From Flavobacteriaceae bacterium (GTDB lineage Bacteria > Bacteroidota > Bacteroidia > Flavobacteriales > Flavobacteriaceae), in assembly GCA_947461795.1 (NCBI GenBank), contig CANHMG010000004.1, forward strand, positions 1 through 57,865: a DNA stretch of 57,865 bases. Reading direction: 5' to 3'. Of the stretch, positions 19,963 through 29,524 are shown in pieces; position 1 is the first letter of the stretch; each line of letters begins with the position of its first letter. A program made the position numbers and the translations under genes. The notes beneath the pieces were generated by a model. That model was not told the origin of the DNA and did no database searches. It saw only the letters and a program-made list of their open reading frames with translations.

Positions 19963-20658
19963 ATGAAATACAAATTTTTATCCATCGCCATATTTTTTTT
20001 ATTTTCGTTTACAACTACAAATAAAATCAATACCTATAATTCAAAAGTAATTTATTCTTCTGCACTCTCTAAAGAAGTAGAAGCAGAATCTTTATATCAT
20101 AAATTGAATTGTAATAAATTTGAATTGCCAAATTTAAATTGCTTTACAGAAGCCCTAACCGGATTTTATGAATTAAAGCAAAAAGGATTGATTGAAAAAG
20201 ACATTATCACTTTAATAGATTTTAGCTTGTCTTCTAATGTAAAAAGACTTTGGATCATTGATTTGGCTACTAATTCTATTCTTATGAACACTTTTGTAGC
20301 GCATGGTATGAATACTGGAGAAGAGTTTGCAACTTCATTTTCTAATGCAACTTCATCATTAAAAAGTAGTTTAGGATTTTACAGTACAGGTGAAATTTAT
20401 AATGGGAAGCATGGGTTGTCCTTAAAATTAGATGGTTTAGAAAAAGGAGTCAATGACAATGCAAGAGATAGAGGTATTGTCATGCATGCTGCAGATTATG
20501 TTTCTACTTCTTTTATTAAGAACAATAACCGTTTAGGAAGAAGTCAAGGTTGTCCTGCGATTCCTGAAGAATTGACTCCACAAATTATACAAATGATTAA
20601 AAACAAATCCTGTTTGTTTATCTATCATCCTTCAAGGACTACTTCTTCCAAAGCATAA
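19963..20658 (+). CDS. murein L,D-transpeptidase catalytic domain family protein (YkuD-like)
   Basis: LWIIDLATNSILMNTFVAHGMNTGEEFATSFSN...SSLGFYSTGEIYNGKHGLSLKLDGLEKGVNDNARDRGIVMHAADYVS...NRLGRSQGCPAIP. Confidence 0.85.
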   Translation: MKYKFLSIAIFFLFSFTTTNKINTYNSKVIYSSALSKEVEAESLYHKLNCNKFELPNLNCFTEALTGFYELKQKGLIEKDIITLIDFSLSSNVKRLWIIDLATNSILMNTFVAHGMNTGEEFATSFSNATSSLKSSLGFYSTGEIYNGKHGLSLKLDGLEKGVNDNARDRGIVMHAADYVSTSFIKNNNRLGRSQGCPAIPEELTPQIIQMIKNKSCLFIYHPSRTTSSKA

Positions 20659-20662
20659 TCAA

Positions 20663-21121
20663 TTATTTAGAGCTATTGTCATATTTTTTGAACATGATAT
20701 AGTGAATGCCGATCGGATCTATTTCAAAGGGTTCACCTGTTTTTTCAAAGCCTAGCTTTTCGTAAAATCCAATAGCAATGATTCGAGCATTGAACCATAG
20801 TAAGAATTTTTCTTCTTTCTGTAAATAGGTAACTGCGTGATGAATTAATGCTGCTCCATAGCCTTTTTTTTGATGTTCTTCAAGTACAGCCATGCCTCTG
20901 ATTTGAAATTGCTTTTCATTATCAAACAACTCTTTTTTGGTTTGAAAAACAGAAACAATTCCAACTACAACTGAATTTTCAAACAAACCGAAATGTAAAG
21001 TAGATTGTGAATTATCATTCGGATAGATGCATTTTTCTATAGGTTCTCCTTTTCTCAAAATGGTATGCCTTAGCGGATAGGTTTCTAAAGCGGTAATTTT
21101 TTTTAGAGTATACATTTTTTT
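20663..21121 (-). CDS. GNAT-family N-acetyltransferase
   Basis: QIRGMAVLEEHQKKGYGAALIHHAVTYLQ...ARIIAIGFYEKLGFEKTGEPFEI. Confidence 0.85.
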   Translation of the reverse strand, partial: KKMYTLKKITALETYPLRHTILRKGEPIEKCIYPNDNSQSTLHFGLFENSVVVGIVSVFQTKKELFDNEKQFQIRGMAVLEEHQKKGYGAALIHHAVTYLQKEEKFLLWFNARIIAIGFYEKLGFEKTGEPFEIDPIGIHYIMFKKYDNSSK

Positions 21122-21240
21122 TATCAAATTTAAACAGGTAACAATTTAATTTTAAAAAGGTTGTGATTTCAAAATAAATCAAACACAAATAAAATTACAA
21201 TTTTTATTAAAAAAACTTGCAATACAAGAAACTTATTATT

Positions 21241-21248
21241 TATATTTG
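21241..21248 (+). promoter_or_regulatory. -7 element of the tRNA-Gly promoter
   Basis: TATATTTG 14 nt before the tRNA 5' end, with TTG at 21216-21218 about 22 nt upstream. Confidence 0.5.
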
Positions 21249-21261
21249 CACCACCAAAAAT

Positions 21262-21334
<73 letters not shown>

Positions 21335-21337
21335 CAT

Positions 21338-21378
21338 AAAAAAACCTCAAATGAAAGTTTGAGGTTTTTTGTTTTTTT
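21338..21378 (+). terminator. intrinsic terminator after tRNA-Gly
   Basis: aaaaaaacctcaaatgaaagtttgaggttttttgttttttt. Confidence 0.85.
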
Positions 21379-21420
21379 ATGGAATTCAAAAACTTTAGAA
21401 AAATAATATTTTCAATTCAA

Positions 21421-22245
21421 TTACACCGCCACAACACCCTTAATATGCGGATGAGGCTCGTAACCTTCTAAAGTAAAATCCTCAAACGTAAAGTCGAAGA
21501 TGTTTTTTACCTCTGGATTTAAAATCATTTTAGGCAAAGGTTTTACCTCTCGAGACAACTGTAATTCCAATTGTTCAAAGTGATTGTTGTAGATATGAGC
21601 ATCCCCAAAAGTGTGGATAAACTCGCCCACTTCTAAATTGCAAACTTGCGCAATCATCATCAATAGTAAAGCGTAGGAAGCAATATTAAAAGGAACTCCC
21701 AAAAAGATATCAGCGCTTCGTTGGTATAATTGACACGATAATTTACTGTCGGCAACATAAAACTGAAAAAACGCATGGCATGGAGGCAAAGCCACTTTCC
21801 CATTAGCTACGTTTTCTGCAAAAGATTTTGATGTGTCGGGCAGCACTGATGGGTTCCAAGCAGAAATCAACATACGTCGACTGTTCGGATTTGTTTTTAA
21901 AGTTTCAATTAATTCTGTGATTTGATCGATTTCTTCACTGTTCCAATTACGCCATTGGTGACCATAAACGGGTCCTAAATTTCCCTCTTCATCGGCCCAT
22001 TCGTCCCAAATTTTCACGCCATTTTCGTTGAGGTATCCAATGTTAGTCTCGCCTTTTAAAAACCAAAGTAATTCATATACAATCGATTTTAAATGTAATT
22101 TTTTTGTGGTTACCATCGGAAAACCTTCACTCAAATCAAAACGCATTTGATAACCAAAAACACTTTTGGTTCCTGTTCCAGTTCGATCTCCTTTTTGAGT
22201 GCCGTTGGCAAGAACGTGTTTTACTAGGTCGTGGTATTGTTTCAT
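21421..22245 (-). CDS. thyA: thymidylate synthase
   Basis: [81 protein letters not shown]. Confidence 0.97.
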   Translation of the reverse strand: MKQYHDLVKHVLANGTQKGDRTGTGTKSVFGYQMRFDLSEGFPMVTTKKLHLKSIVYELLWFLKGETNIGYLNENGVKIWDEWADEEGNLGPVYGHQWRNWNSEEIDQITELIETLKTNPNSRRMLISAWNPSVLPDTSKSFAENVANGKVALPPCHAFFQFYVADSKLSCQLYQRSADIFLGVPFNIASYALLLMMIAQVCNLEVGEFIHTFGDAHIYNNHFEQLELQLSREVKPLPKMILNPEVKNIFDFTFEDFTLEGYEPHPHIKGVVAV

Positions 22246-22322
22246 TTTATTGTAGGTTATGCGTTTTAGGTTGTCGGTTGGTTATCGTTTTAGAAGGATT
22301 ACTGATAATAGAGAACAATTTA

Positions 22323-22949
22323 TTACAGTTCTCGCTTAGAAATTTCGTCACGAATCTTTGCGGCTTTTTCGTAATCTTCATCTTGTACCGCACCTTCTAA
22401 AAGCTCGTGCAATTCAGACATACTGTGCTTGGTGTAAGTATTACCCGACTGATTGCTTTCTTCCATACCGAAAGTTTCTGGAGTAGAAAGTACACCTTCA
22501 ATACTAGCATCTTCATTCGAAGCTTCTAAAGCATTTCTTTTTAAATAAATTCCAGCTTTGTCTAAGATGTTTTTGTAGGTAAAAATTGGAGCCGAAAACC
22601 GCAATGCCAATGCTATAGCATCGGATGTTCGAGCATCGATGATTTCTTCAATTTTATCTCTTTCGCAAATAATACTCGAGTAAAAAACACCGTCTACCAA
22701 TTTGTGAATAATGACTTGTTTTACAACAATATCAAATCGTTCCGCAAAGTTTTTAAACAAATCATGTGTCAAAGGGCGAGGAGGTTTGATTTCTTTTTCT
22801 AAGGCAATGGCAATTGATTGCGCTTCGAAAGCCCCGATAACAATAGGTAATTTCCGCTCACCATCTACTTCATTCAGGATTAAAGCGTACGCGCCATTTT
22901 GAGTTTGACTGTACGAAATTCCTTTTATTGTTAATTTTACTAAGCTCAT
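22323..22949 (-). CDS. bifunctional nuclease family protein (DUF151) with C-terminal UVR-like motif
   Basis: LPIVIGAFEAQSIAIALEKEIKPPRPLTHDLFKNF...IDARTSDAIALALRFSAPIF; C-terminal ELLEGAVQDEDYEKAAKIRDEISKRE. Confidence 0.9.
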   Translation of the reverse strand: MSLVKLTIKGISYSQTQNGAYALILNEVDGERKLPIVIGAFEAQSIAIALEKEIKPPRPLTHDLFKNFAERFDIVVKQVIIHKLVDGVFYSSIICERDKIEEIIDARTSDAIALALRFSAPIFTYKNILDKAGIYLKRNALEASNEDASIEGVLSTPETFGMEESNQSGNTYTKHSMSELHELLEGAVQDEDYEKAAKIRDEISKREL

Positions 22950-23006
22950 AATTGCAAAAGTACAACGAATTGTTACAAAGTACCAAGATATTTTTTCATT
23001 TCAATT

Positions 23007-23049
23007 CAAAAAAAAGGCTATCCAAACAATCTCTATTTAGATAGCCTTT
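23007..23049 (-). terminator. intrinsic terminator downstream of etfA
   Basis: On the - strand: aaaggctatctaaatagagattgtttggatagccttttttt. Confidence 0.75.
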
Positions 23050-23073
23050 GATAGACACAATTTAGGAAAAATA

Positions 23074-24039
23074 TTAGTTTTGAGCTTTAAAAGCTTTAAA
23101 TTTTTCAATCAATTTAGGAACTATTTCAAAAGCATCTCCAACCACACCATAGTCAGCAACTTTAAAAAACGGAGCTTCAGCATCGGTATTGATCACTACT
23201 TTTACTTTCGAAGAGTTGATTCCAGCAATATGTTGAATAGCACCAGAAATTCCCACTGCAATATATAAATTAGTAGCCACTGGTTTTCCTGTTTGCCCCA
23301 CATGTTCTCCGTGAGGTCTCCAACCTAAATCAGAAACGGGTTTAGAGCAAGCAGTAGCTGCTCCTAAAGTAGCGGCTAATTCTTCTATCATACCCCAATT
23401 CTCTGGCCCTTTCATACCGCGTCCGGCAGAAACAACAATATCAGCATCCGCAATGGTTATTTTTCCAGAAGATTTTTCTACCGATTGAACTTTTACTCCA
23501 AAATCAGTATCGTTAATAGCTGGAGAGAAATCTTCTTGCGTCATCGATGAAGCGTTTTCGAAAATCCCGTACGAGTTTTTGGCTAAGCTTAATACTTTTA
23601 TTTCGGTTGCAATTTCAGTAATGTTGAAAGCTTTATTGGAAAATGCATTTCTTTTTACTTGAAACGGATTGGTGCTTAAAGGCAATCCAACTACATTCGA
23701 GGCAAAACCAGCGTCTAATGCAACTGCTACCAATGGAGCCAAATACAAACTATCCGTTGTAGAGGACAACAACACCAATTTCACATTTTCTTTTTGAGCC
23801 GCTTGTTTGATAGCATCTGCATACGCTTTTGCAGTAAAACCACTCAGTTTATCGTTGTTTATTTTCAATACTTTATCAACGCCGTATTTTGATAATTCTG
23901 AAACATCGCCAGCATTTACAGTAATTGCGGTAACGGTTGTTCCCATTTCAGTTGCGACTTTCTTAGCGTACGAAGCCAATTCGAAAGCTACTTTTTTAAA
24001 TTTTCCTTCTGCAGATTCTGCGTAGATAAGTATAGACAT
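23074..24039 (-). CDS. etfA: electron transfer flavoprotein subunit alpha
   Basis: VSAGRGMKGPENWGMIEELAATLGAATACSKPVSDLGWRPHGEHVGQTGKPVATNLYIAVGISGAIQHIAG. Confidence 0.96.
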   Translation of the reverse strand: MSILIYAESAEGKFKKVAFELASYAKKVATEMGTTVTAITVNAGDVSELSKYGVDKVLKINNDKLSGFTAKAYADAIKQAAQKENVKLVLLSSTTDSLYLAPLVAVALDAGFASNVVGLPLSTNPFQVKRNAFSNKAFNITEIATEIKVLSLAKNSYGIFENASSMTQEDFSPAINDTDFGVKVQSVEKSSGKITIADADIVVSAGRGMKGPENWGMIEELAATLGAATACSKPVSDLGWRPHGEHVGQTGKPVATNLYIAVGISGAIQHIAGINSSKVKVVINTDAEAPFFKVADYGVVGDAFEIVPKLIEKFKAFKAQN

Positions 24040-24081
24040 CTTAAATTATTTTGAATGATAAATTTTAAATTTTGAATTTTA

Positions 24082-24146
24082 GCGTGCCCCTGCGGGTCGG
24101 GCTTTTCGCAGTACGCGGTACTTGCTGCAATCCCTCACGCGGCGCG
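24082..24146 (-). repeat. GC-rich REP-like repeat between etfB and etfA
   Basis: agcgtgcccctgcgggtcgggcttttcgcagtacgcggtacttgctgcaatccctcacgcggcgcg; GCGTG...CACGC ends; GC content much higher than its surroundings. Confidence 0.6.
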
Positions 24147-24153
24147 TCAATAA

Positions 24154-24900
24154 CTAGATAACTTTTGCTTCGTTGTGCAATGCGTTGATTAATCCATCCA
24201 AATCATCTGCTGAGAATAATTTCACGGCTGATTTAGGGGCTGGTTTTTCAAATTTCACTGCCTTAGTTTCAACATTCGCTGCAACAGGTTCTAAAACAGT
24301 CAATACTTTCGTTCTCGCTGTCATAATTCCACGCATGTTTGGGATTCGCAAATCTTTTTCTTCAACCAATCCTTTTTGTCCCCCAATAATTAAAGGTAAC
24401 GAAGTAGCAACGATTTCTTTTCCGCCATCAATTTCTCTAGAAGCTTTTGCGGATGTTCCATCAACGGTCAATTCGATGCATGAATTCACAAAGTTGTAAC
24501 CCAATAATCCGGCAAGCATTCCAGGAACCATTCCGCCGTTATAATCTAACGATTCTCTACCAGCAATTACTATATCGTAACCGCCCGATTTGATCACTTC
24601 TGCTAATTGTTTGGCAACGAAAAAACCGTCGGTTGGAGTCGCATTCACTCGAATGGCTTCATTAGCACCAATTGCTAAAGCTTTTCTCAAAGTTGGCTCT
24701 GTGTCTGGTCCACCAACATTCACAACAGTTACGTTGGCACCTTGTTGTTCTTGAAACCAGATGGCTCGTGTCAATCCGAATTCGTCGTTGGGATTGATGA
24801 CAAATTGTACTCCATTGGTATCAAATTCGGTATCGCCATTGGTGAAATTAATTTTGGAAGTAGTATCAGGAACGTGGCTGATGCAAACTAATATTTTCAT
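24154..24900 (-). CDS. etfB: electron transfer flavoprotein subunit beta
   Basis: MKILVCISHVPDTTSKINF...VVNVGGPDTEPTLRKALAIGANEAIRV...DIVIAGRESLDYNGGMVPGMLAGLLG. Confidence 0.95.
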   Translation of the reverse strand: MKILVCISHVPDTTSKINFTNGDTEFDTNGVQFVINPNDEFGLTRAIWFQEQQGANVTVVNVGGPDTEPTLRKALAIGANEAIRVNATPTDGFFVAKQLAEVIKSGGYDIVIAGRESLDYNGGMVPGMLAGLLGYNFVNSCIELTVDGTSAKASREIDGGKEIVATSLPLIIGGQKGLVEEKDLRIPNMRGIMTARTKVLTVLEPVAANVETKAVKFEKPAPKSAVKLFSADDLDGLINALHNEAKVI

Positions 24901-25000
24901 ATTATAGATTGTTTGTTTAAAAAATGTTGCGCAAAATTAGGACATTATTTTTAATTATTTGATATGCATGCATAATAAATTTCCCTATTATAACGATTTC

Positions 25001-25079
25001 GTAGCCCTGATTGTAGCGGCATCCTTTTGTTGTCTTCTTTAGACAACAAAAGATATAGCGGAAAGCAGGTTCAAGCTTC
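25001..25079 (-). repeat. dispersed intergenic hairpin repeat, copy c
   Basis: gtagccctgattgtagcggcatcCTTTTGTTGTCTtctttAGACAACAAAAGatatagcggaaagcagg. Confidence 0.82.
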
Positions 25080-25153
25080 TAATAAAATACAGAGAATTTA
25101 TGCTTTTAGTTGTTTAAAATATTTATTTTTGCTGTTCAAAATTTGAAAACATT

Positions 25154-26131
25154 ATGAGAACGATACAATTTAGAGAAGCGATCTGTGAGGCAATGAGTGA
25201 AGAAATGCGCCGAGATGAATCGGTATATTTGATGGGTGAAGAGGTTGCGGAATATAACGGGGCGTATAAAGCATCGAAAGGAATGTTAGACGAATTCGGA
25301 CCGAAACGGGTAATTGACACTCCGATTGCAGAATTAGGTTTTGCTGGAATTGCAGTGGGTTCGACAATGAATGGTTGCAGACCAATTGTAGAATATATGA
25401 CCTTCAACTTTTCTTTGGTGGGTATCGATCAGATCATCAATAATGCTGCAAAAATGCGTCAAATGTCGGCGGGACAATTTCCGATGCCGATGGTTTTTAG
25501 AGGTCCGACGGCTTCAGCGGGCCAGTTGGGAGCTACGCATTCGCAAGCTTTTGAAAATTGGTTTGCCAATACGCCAGGTTTGAAAGTGGTTGTTCCATCA
25601 ACGGTTTATGATGCAAAAGGTTTGTTGAAAGCTGCAATTCGTGATAATGATCCTGTAATTTTTATGGAATCAGAACAAATGTATGGCGATAAAGGGGAAG
25701 TTCCGGAAGGAGATTATACGATTCCATTAGGAGTTGCGGACATAAAAAGAGAAGGAACCGATGTTACTATTGTTTCTTTTGGAAAAATCATCAAAGAAGC
25801 GCATATCGCTGCAGACGAATTAGCGAAAGAAGGTATTTCTTGTGAAATAATCGACTTGAGAACGGTTCGCCCAATGGATTATGAAGCGATTTTAACTTCA
25901 GTAAAGAAAACCAACAGACTCGTTGTTTTAGAAGAAGCTTGGCCTTTTGCAAGTGTAGCTTCTGAAATTACTTATATCGTGCAAGAACGTGCTTTCGATT
26001 TCTTGGATGCACCGATTCAGAGAATTACAACGGCGGATACGCCTGCGCCATATTCACCAACCTTATTAAAAGAGTGGTTGCCAAATTCGGAAGATGTACT
26101 GAAAGCTGTTAAAAAAGTGATGTATAAATAA
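25154..26131 (+). CDS. pdhB: pyruvate dehydrogenase E1 component subunit beta
   Basis: MRTIQFREAICEAMSEEMRRDESVYLMGEEVAEYNGAYKASKGMLDEFGPKRVIDTPIAELGFAGIAVG. Confidence 0.95.
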   Translation: MRTIQFREAICEAMSEEMRRDESVYLMGEEVAEYNGAYKASKGMLDEFGPKRVIDTPIAELGFAGIAVGSTMNGCRPIVEYMTFNFSLVGIDQIINNAAKMRQMSAGQFPMPMVFRGPTASAGQLGATHSQAFENWFANTPGLKVVVPSTVYDAKGLLKAAIRDNDPVIFMESEQMYGDKGEVPEGDYTIPLGVADIKREGTDVTIVSFGKIIKEAHIAADELAKEGISCEIIDLRTVRPMDYEAILTSVKKTNRLVVLEEAWPFASVASEITYIVQERAFDFLDAPIQRITTADTPAPYSPTLLKEWLPNSEDVLKAVKKVMYK

Positions 26132-26255
26132 GATTGCTAGATTATTAGACCGTTTGAAAAATTAAATCCAAAAATCTATTAATCTATTAATCTAAAAATC
26201 TAAATAACTATATTTGAAACTTCATCGAATTGCTTTGATGGAGTTTTTTTGTCCT

Positions 26256-28736
26256 ATGAAAAAGAATTTTTATTTACTTGTATTCGCCATTTTCTCTCCA
26301 TTTTTAGTAGCGCAAACTAAAGTAAGTGGTATTGTCGTTGATAATACCAATCTGCCAGTTCCTTATGCCAATGTGATTTTTAAAAACTCTACACTGGGAA
26401 CCGTAACAAATGAAGACGGTCGTTTTTATATCGAATCCGATAAAACCTACAAGACATTGGTGGTTTCTTTTATGGGTTTTGATACCAAAGAAGTTCCTTT
26501 AACCAAAGAAGTCAATTATAATTTTAAAGTTACGCTGAGTGACGGGAATAAGTTGAAAGAAGTGGTAGTTTATTCTGGTAAAACATCCAAGAAAAACAAT
26601 CCAGCGCTTGATATTCTTCGAAAAATTTGGGAACGAAAACGTAAGAATGGCTTGAACATGTTCAACCAATATCAAATGGAGAAATACGAAAAAGTAGAGT
26701 TTGACATGAATTCTATTGATAGTGCTTTTATGAAAAAGAAGATTTTCAAAGGCATGGAATTTATTTTCAAACAAGTCGATACTTCAAAAATCACAGGAAA
26801 AACGTACTTGCCAATTTTTATCAACGAAGCACTTTCGGATGTATACGGCGATAATGTTCAGAAGAAAGTCAAAGAAATTCTCAAAGCCAATAAAAATTCT
26901 GGTTTTGAAACCAATCAACAGTTGATTGCTTTTATCAAAGATTTGTATTCGGATTACAATATCTATAACAATTACGTAACTTTTTTCGACAAGAGCTTTA
27001 CGAGTCCATTATCTCGAACAGGAATAGATGTGTATAATTATGTATTGACAGACACCGCTTATATTGATAAAAAATTGTGTTACAACATTGTATTTTATCC
27101 GAGACGTAAAAATGAATTGACATTCAAAGGTGATTTTTGGGTCAATGATACTACATGGGCAATCAAGAACATCAATATGGCGGTGACGAAAAGTGCCAAT
27201 ATCAACTGGGTAAAAGATGTTTATATCGAGCAAGAATTTGAAGTAATGAACGACTCAGTTTTTCTTTTAACCAAAGATTATATGATGTCTGATTTTGCTT
27301 TAAATAAAAAAGAAAAATCAAAAGGAGTCTATGGAAAAAGGACTACTTATTATAGGAATCATCAATTCAATAAAGAAAAACCGCTCGATTTTTATAAAGA
27401 AGATGTCAATTTTAATGATGAATCAATCTATATAAAACCCAATGAATTTTGGGAAGAAAATCGTTTTGAGAAACTCACGAAAGATGAATTGGGAGTTTAC
27501 AAAATGCTCGATACGTTAAAAACGGTTAAAAAATTTAAACGACTCTACGATGCGGTATCTATTATCACCAGCGGTTACGTACCATATGGTAATATTGAAT
27601 ACGGTTCTATTTATTCTGTCATTGGGAACAATGATGTAGAGGGCTTGCGATTAAGAGCTGGTTTAAGAACTCACTTTGGCGCCAACGACCCATGGAGATT
27701 GCAAGGTTATCTGGCCTACGGATTTAAAGATAATGGAGTAAAATATGGAATGTCCGGCAAATGGATGATCAATAAAAAAGATAGAATTATCATATCAGGA
27801 GGAAATCGTCGCGATATAGAACAAATTGGAGCAAGTCTAACAACTACGAACGATGTGTTAGGAAGAAGTTTTGCTTCGTCTGCTATTTTTACCAACGGTA
27901 GCAATGGAAAATTAACTAAAATAAATCTCTCTGCTATCGCATTAGAAATTGAGCCTATAAAAAATATCACGTTAGAAGCCGGATTCACCTATCGAACTTT
28001 AGTATCTGCTTCTCCAACATTTAGCCTCGATTATTATACAGACGATACCCATACTCAAACCAAAAGTGATGTCATCCAGCCTGAGGCTTACTTTCAAGCC
28101 GATTTTACTCCCAAAAGGAAAACCGTCGGATTTGGTGTCGAACGCAATGTAGTTGACAATCCCTACACACGTATTTTCTTCAATTATAGTCGAGGATATA
28201 AAGGATTTATGAATGGTGATTTCTCGTACAATAAATTTCAAATCTACTACAATCAACCCATTATAATTGGAGCCATCGGAAGAACGAATTTGATTACCGA
28301 ATTGGGTAAAACTTACGGAAAAGTGCCGCTTGGGCTACTGAGTATTGTGCCGGGAAATCAAACCTATTTCACCATCGAAAATACTTTCAACAATTTGAGT
28401 TTTTATGAATTCGTAACGGATCAATACGCCACTTTTCAATGGATTCACAATTTTCAAGGGAAATTATTCGCTCGTGTTCCTTTCTTAAGAAAGTTAAATT
28501 GGAGAGAAATTATCGGTTTCAAAGGAGTCTACGGAACGGTTTCAGACGAAAATAGAGCTATCAATGCTTCGGGTTTGATCTACAATGCTCCTGAAAAATT
28601 CTATTGGGAATACAGCGCAGGTGTTGGGAATATCTTCAAAGTATTGCGAGTTGATTTCTCTTGGAGAGGCAACTATTTTGAAGTGCAAGGAGCCAACCGA
28701 TTTACCGTAAAAGCTTCGATTGGTTTTTATTTCTAG
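26256..28736 (+). CDS. DUF5686-like protein with N-terminal carboxypeptidase-regulatory-like domain
   Basis: ORF 26214..28736; VSGIVVDNTNLPVPYANVIFKNSTLGTVTNEDGRFYI; C-terminal beta-barrel-like; start MKKNFYLLVFAIFSPFLVAQ at 26256. Confidence 0.82.
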   Translation: MKKNFYLLVFAIFSPFLVAQTKVSGIVVDNTNLPVPYANVIFKNSTLGTVTNEDGRFYIESDKTYKTLVVSFMGFDTKEVPLTKEVNYNFKVTLSDGNKLKEVVVYSGKTSKKNNPALDILRKIWERKRKNGLNMFNQYQMEKYEKVEFDMNSIDSAFMKKKIFKGMEFIFKQVDTSKITGKTYLPIFINEALSDVYGDNVQKKVKEILKANKNSGFETNQQLIAFIKDLYSDYNIYNNYVTFFDKSFTSPLSRTGIDVYNYVLTDTAYIDKKLCYNIVFYPRRKNELTFKGDFWVNDTTWAIKNINMAVTKSANINWVKDVYIEQEFEVMNDSVFLLTKDYMMSDFALNKKEKSKGVYGKRTTYYRNHQFNKEKPLDFYKEDVNFNDESIYIKPNEFWEENRFEKLTKDELGVYKMLDTLKTVKKFKRLYDAVSIITSGYVPYGNIEYGSIYSVIGNNDVEGLRLRAGLRTHFGANDPWRLQGYLAYGFKDNGVKYGMSGKWMINKKDRIIISGGNRRDIEQIGASLTTTNDVLGRSFASSAIFTNGSNGKLTKINLSAIALEIEPIKNITLEAGFTYRTLVSASPTFSLDYYTDDTHTQTKSDVIQPEAYFQADFTPKRKTVGFGVERNVVDNPYTRIFFNYSRGYKGFMNGDFSYNKFQIYYNQPIIIGAIGRTNLITELGKTYGKVPLGLLSIVPGNQTYFTIENTFNNLSFYEFVTDQYATFQWIHNFQGKLFARVPFLRKLNWREIIGFKGVYGTVSDENRAINASGLIYNAPEKFYWEYSAGVGNIFKVLRVDFSWRGNYFEVQGANRFTVKASIGFYF

Positions 28737-28810
28737 GAGCAAATTCCAGCTGTCCGTTATATCTTTTGTGTCGAACGCCGACACAAAAGGATGCCACTTC
28801 CATCTGGTCT
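28734..28810 (+). repeat. dispersed intergenic hairpin repeat, copy d
   Basis: taggagcaaattccagctgtccgttatatCTTTTGTGTCGaacgcCGACACAAAAGgatgccacttccatctgg. Confidence 0.85.
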
Positions 28811-28822
28811 ATACACAATAGT

Positions 28823-29431
28823 ATGAAAGAAGCACTTCATTTCTTAACCACTCAAGAGCCTATTTTCAAACAGATAATATCACAATACGGCTTGCCTACA
28901 ATTCCTTCACGACCTCAAGGTTTTGAAACTTTAGTGTTACTGATATTAGAACAACAAGTTTCAATTGATTCTGCCAAAGCTACTTATTTGAAATTAAGAG
29001 CTAAAGTATCCTTATTTGACCCCCAAACTTTATCGCTCTTACTCGATGAAGATTATCGTTCGGTAGGCGTGAGTCGACAAAAAACGAGTTACATCAAAGG
29101 GTTGTCTTTAGCAATTTTAAATAATGAAATTAATATAGAAAATTTAGCCAACAAATCTGCAATAGAAGTTCGTCAAGAATTAATCCAGATAAAAGGAATC
29201 GGCAACTGGACCATAGATGTGTATTTGATGTTTTCACTTCAAGCTACGGATGTTTTTCCCATTGGTGATATTGCAGTCGTGAATACAATTAAAGAATTAT
29301 TCGACATCCATACCAAAGAAGAAATGGTTTCCTATGCAGAAAAATGGAGCCCACATCGTTCCTATGCTACCATTTTGTTATGGCATCACTATTTAAACAA
29401 ACGAAATAGAAAAATTTCTTATACCTATTAA
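28823..29431 (+). CDS. DNA-3-methyladenine glycosylase II-like (HhH-GPD) protein
   Basis: ETLVLLILEQQVSIDSAKATYLKLRAKV...ELIQIKGIGNWTIDVYLMFSLQATDVFPIGDIAV; start MKEALHF at 28823, since the upstream part of ORF 28766 lies in repeat copy d. Confidence 0.88.
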   Translation: MKEALHFLTTQEPIFKQIISQYGLPTIPSRPQGFETLVLLILEQQVSIDSAKATYLKLRAKVSLFDPQTLSLLLDEDYRSVGVSRQKTSYIKGLSLAILNNEINIENLANKSAIEVRQELIQIKGIGNWTIDVYLMFSLQATDVFPIGDIAVVNTIKELFDIHTKEEMVSYAEKWSPHRSYATILLWHHYLNKRNRKISYTY

Positions 29432-29524
29432 TAGATAACTAACATTATTCATTGGATATTCTTGTTTTTTGTTAATGTTTTGTTACTTTTGCCACCGATA
29501 AAATTTATAACAAAAATTATATTT

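Noticed and set aside
22986-23060. Hairpin between etfA and the bifunctional nuclease gene as a small RNA
   Set aside because: It has the form of a standard intrinsic terminator for the - strand etf operon; nothing more is needed.
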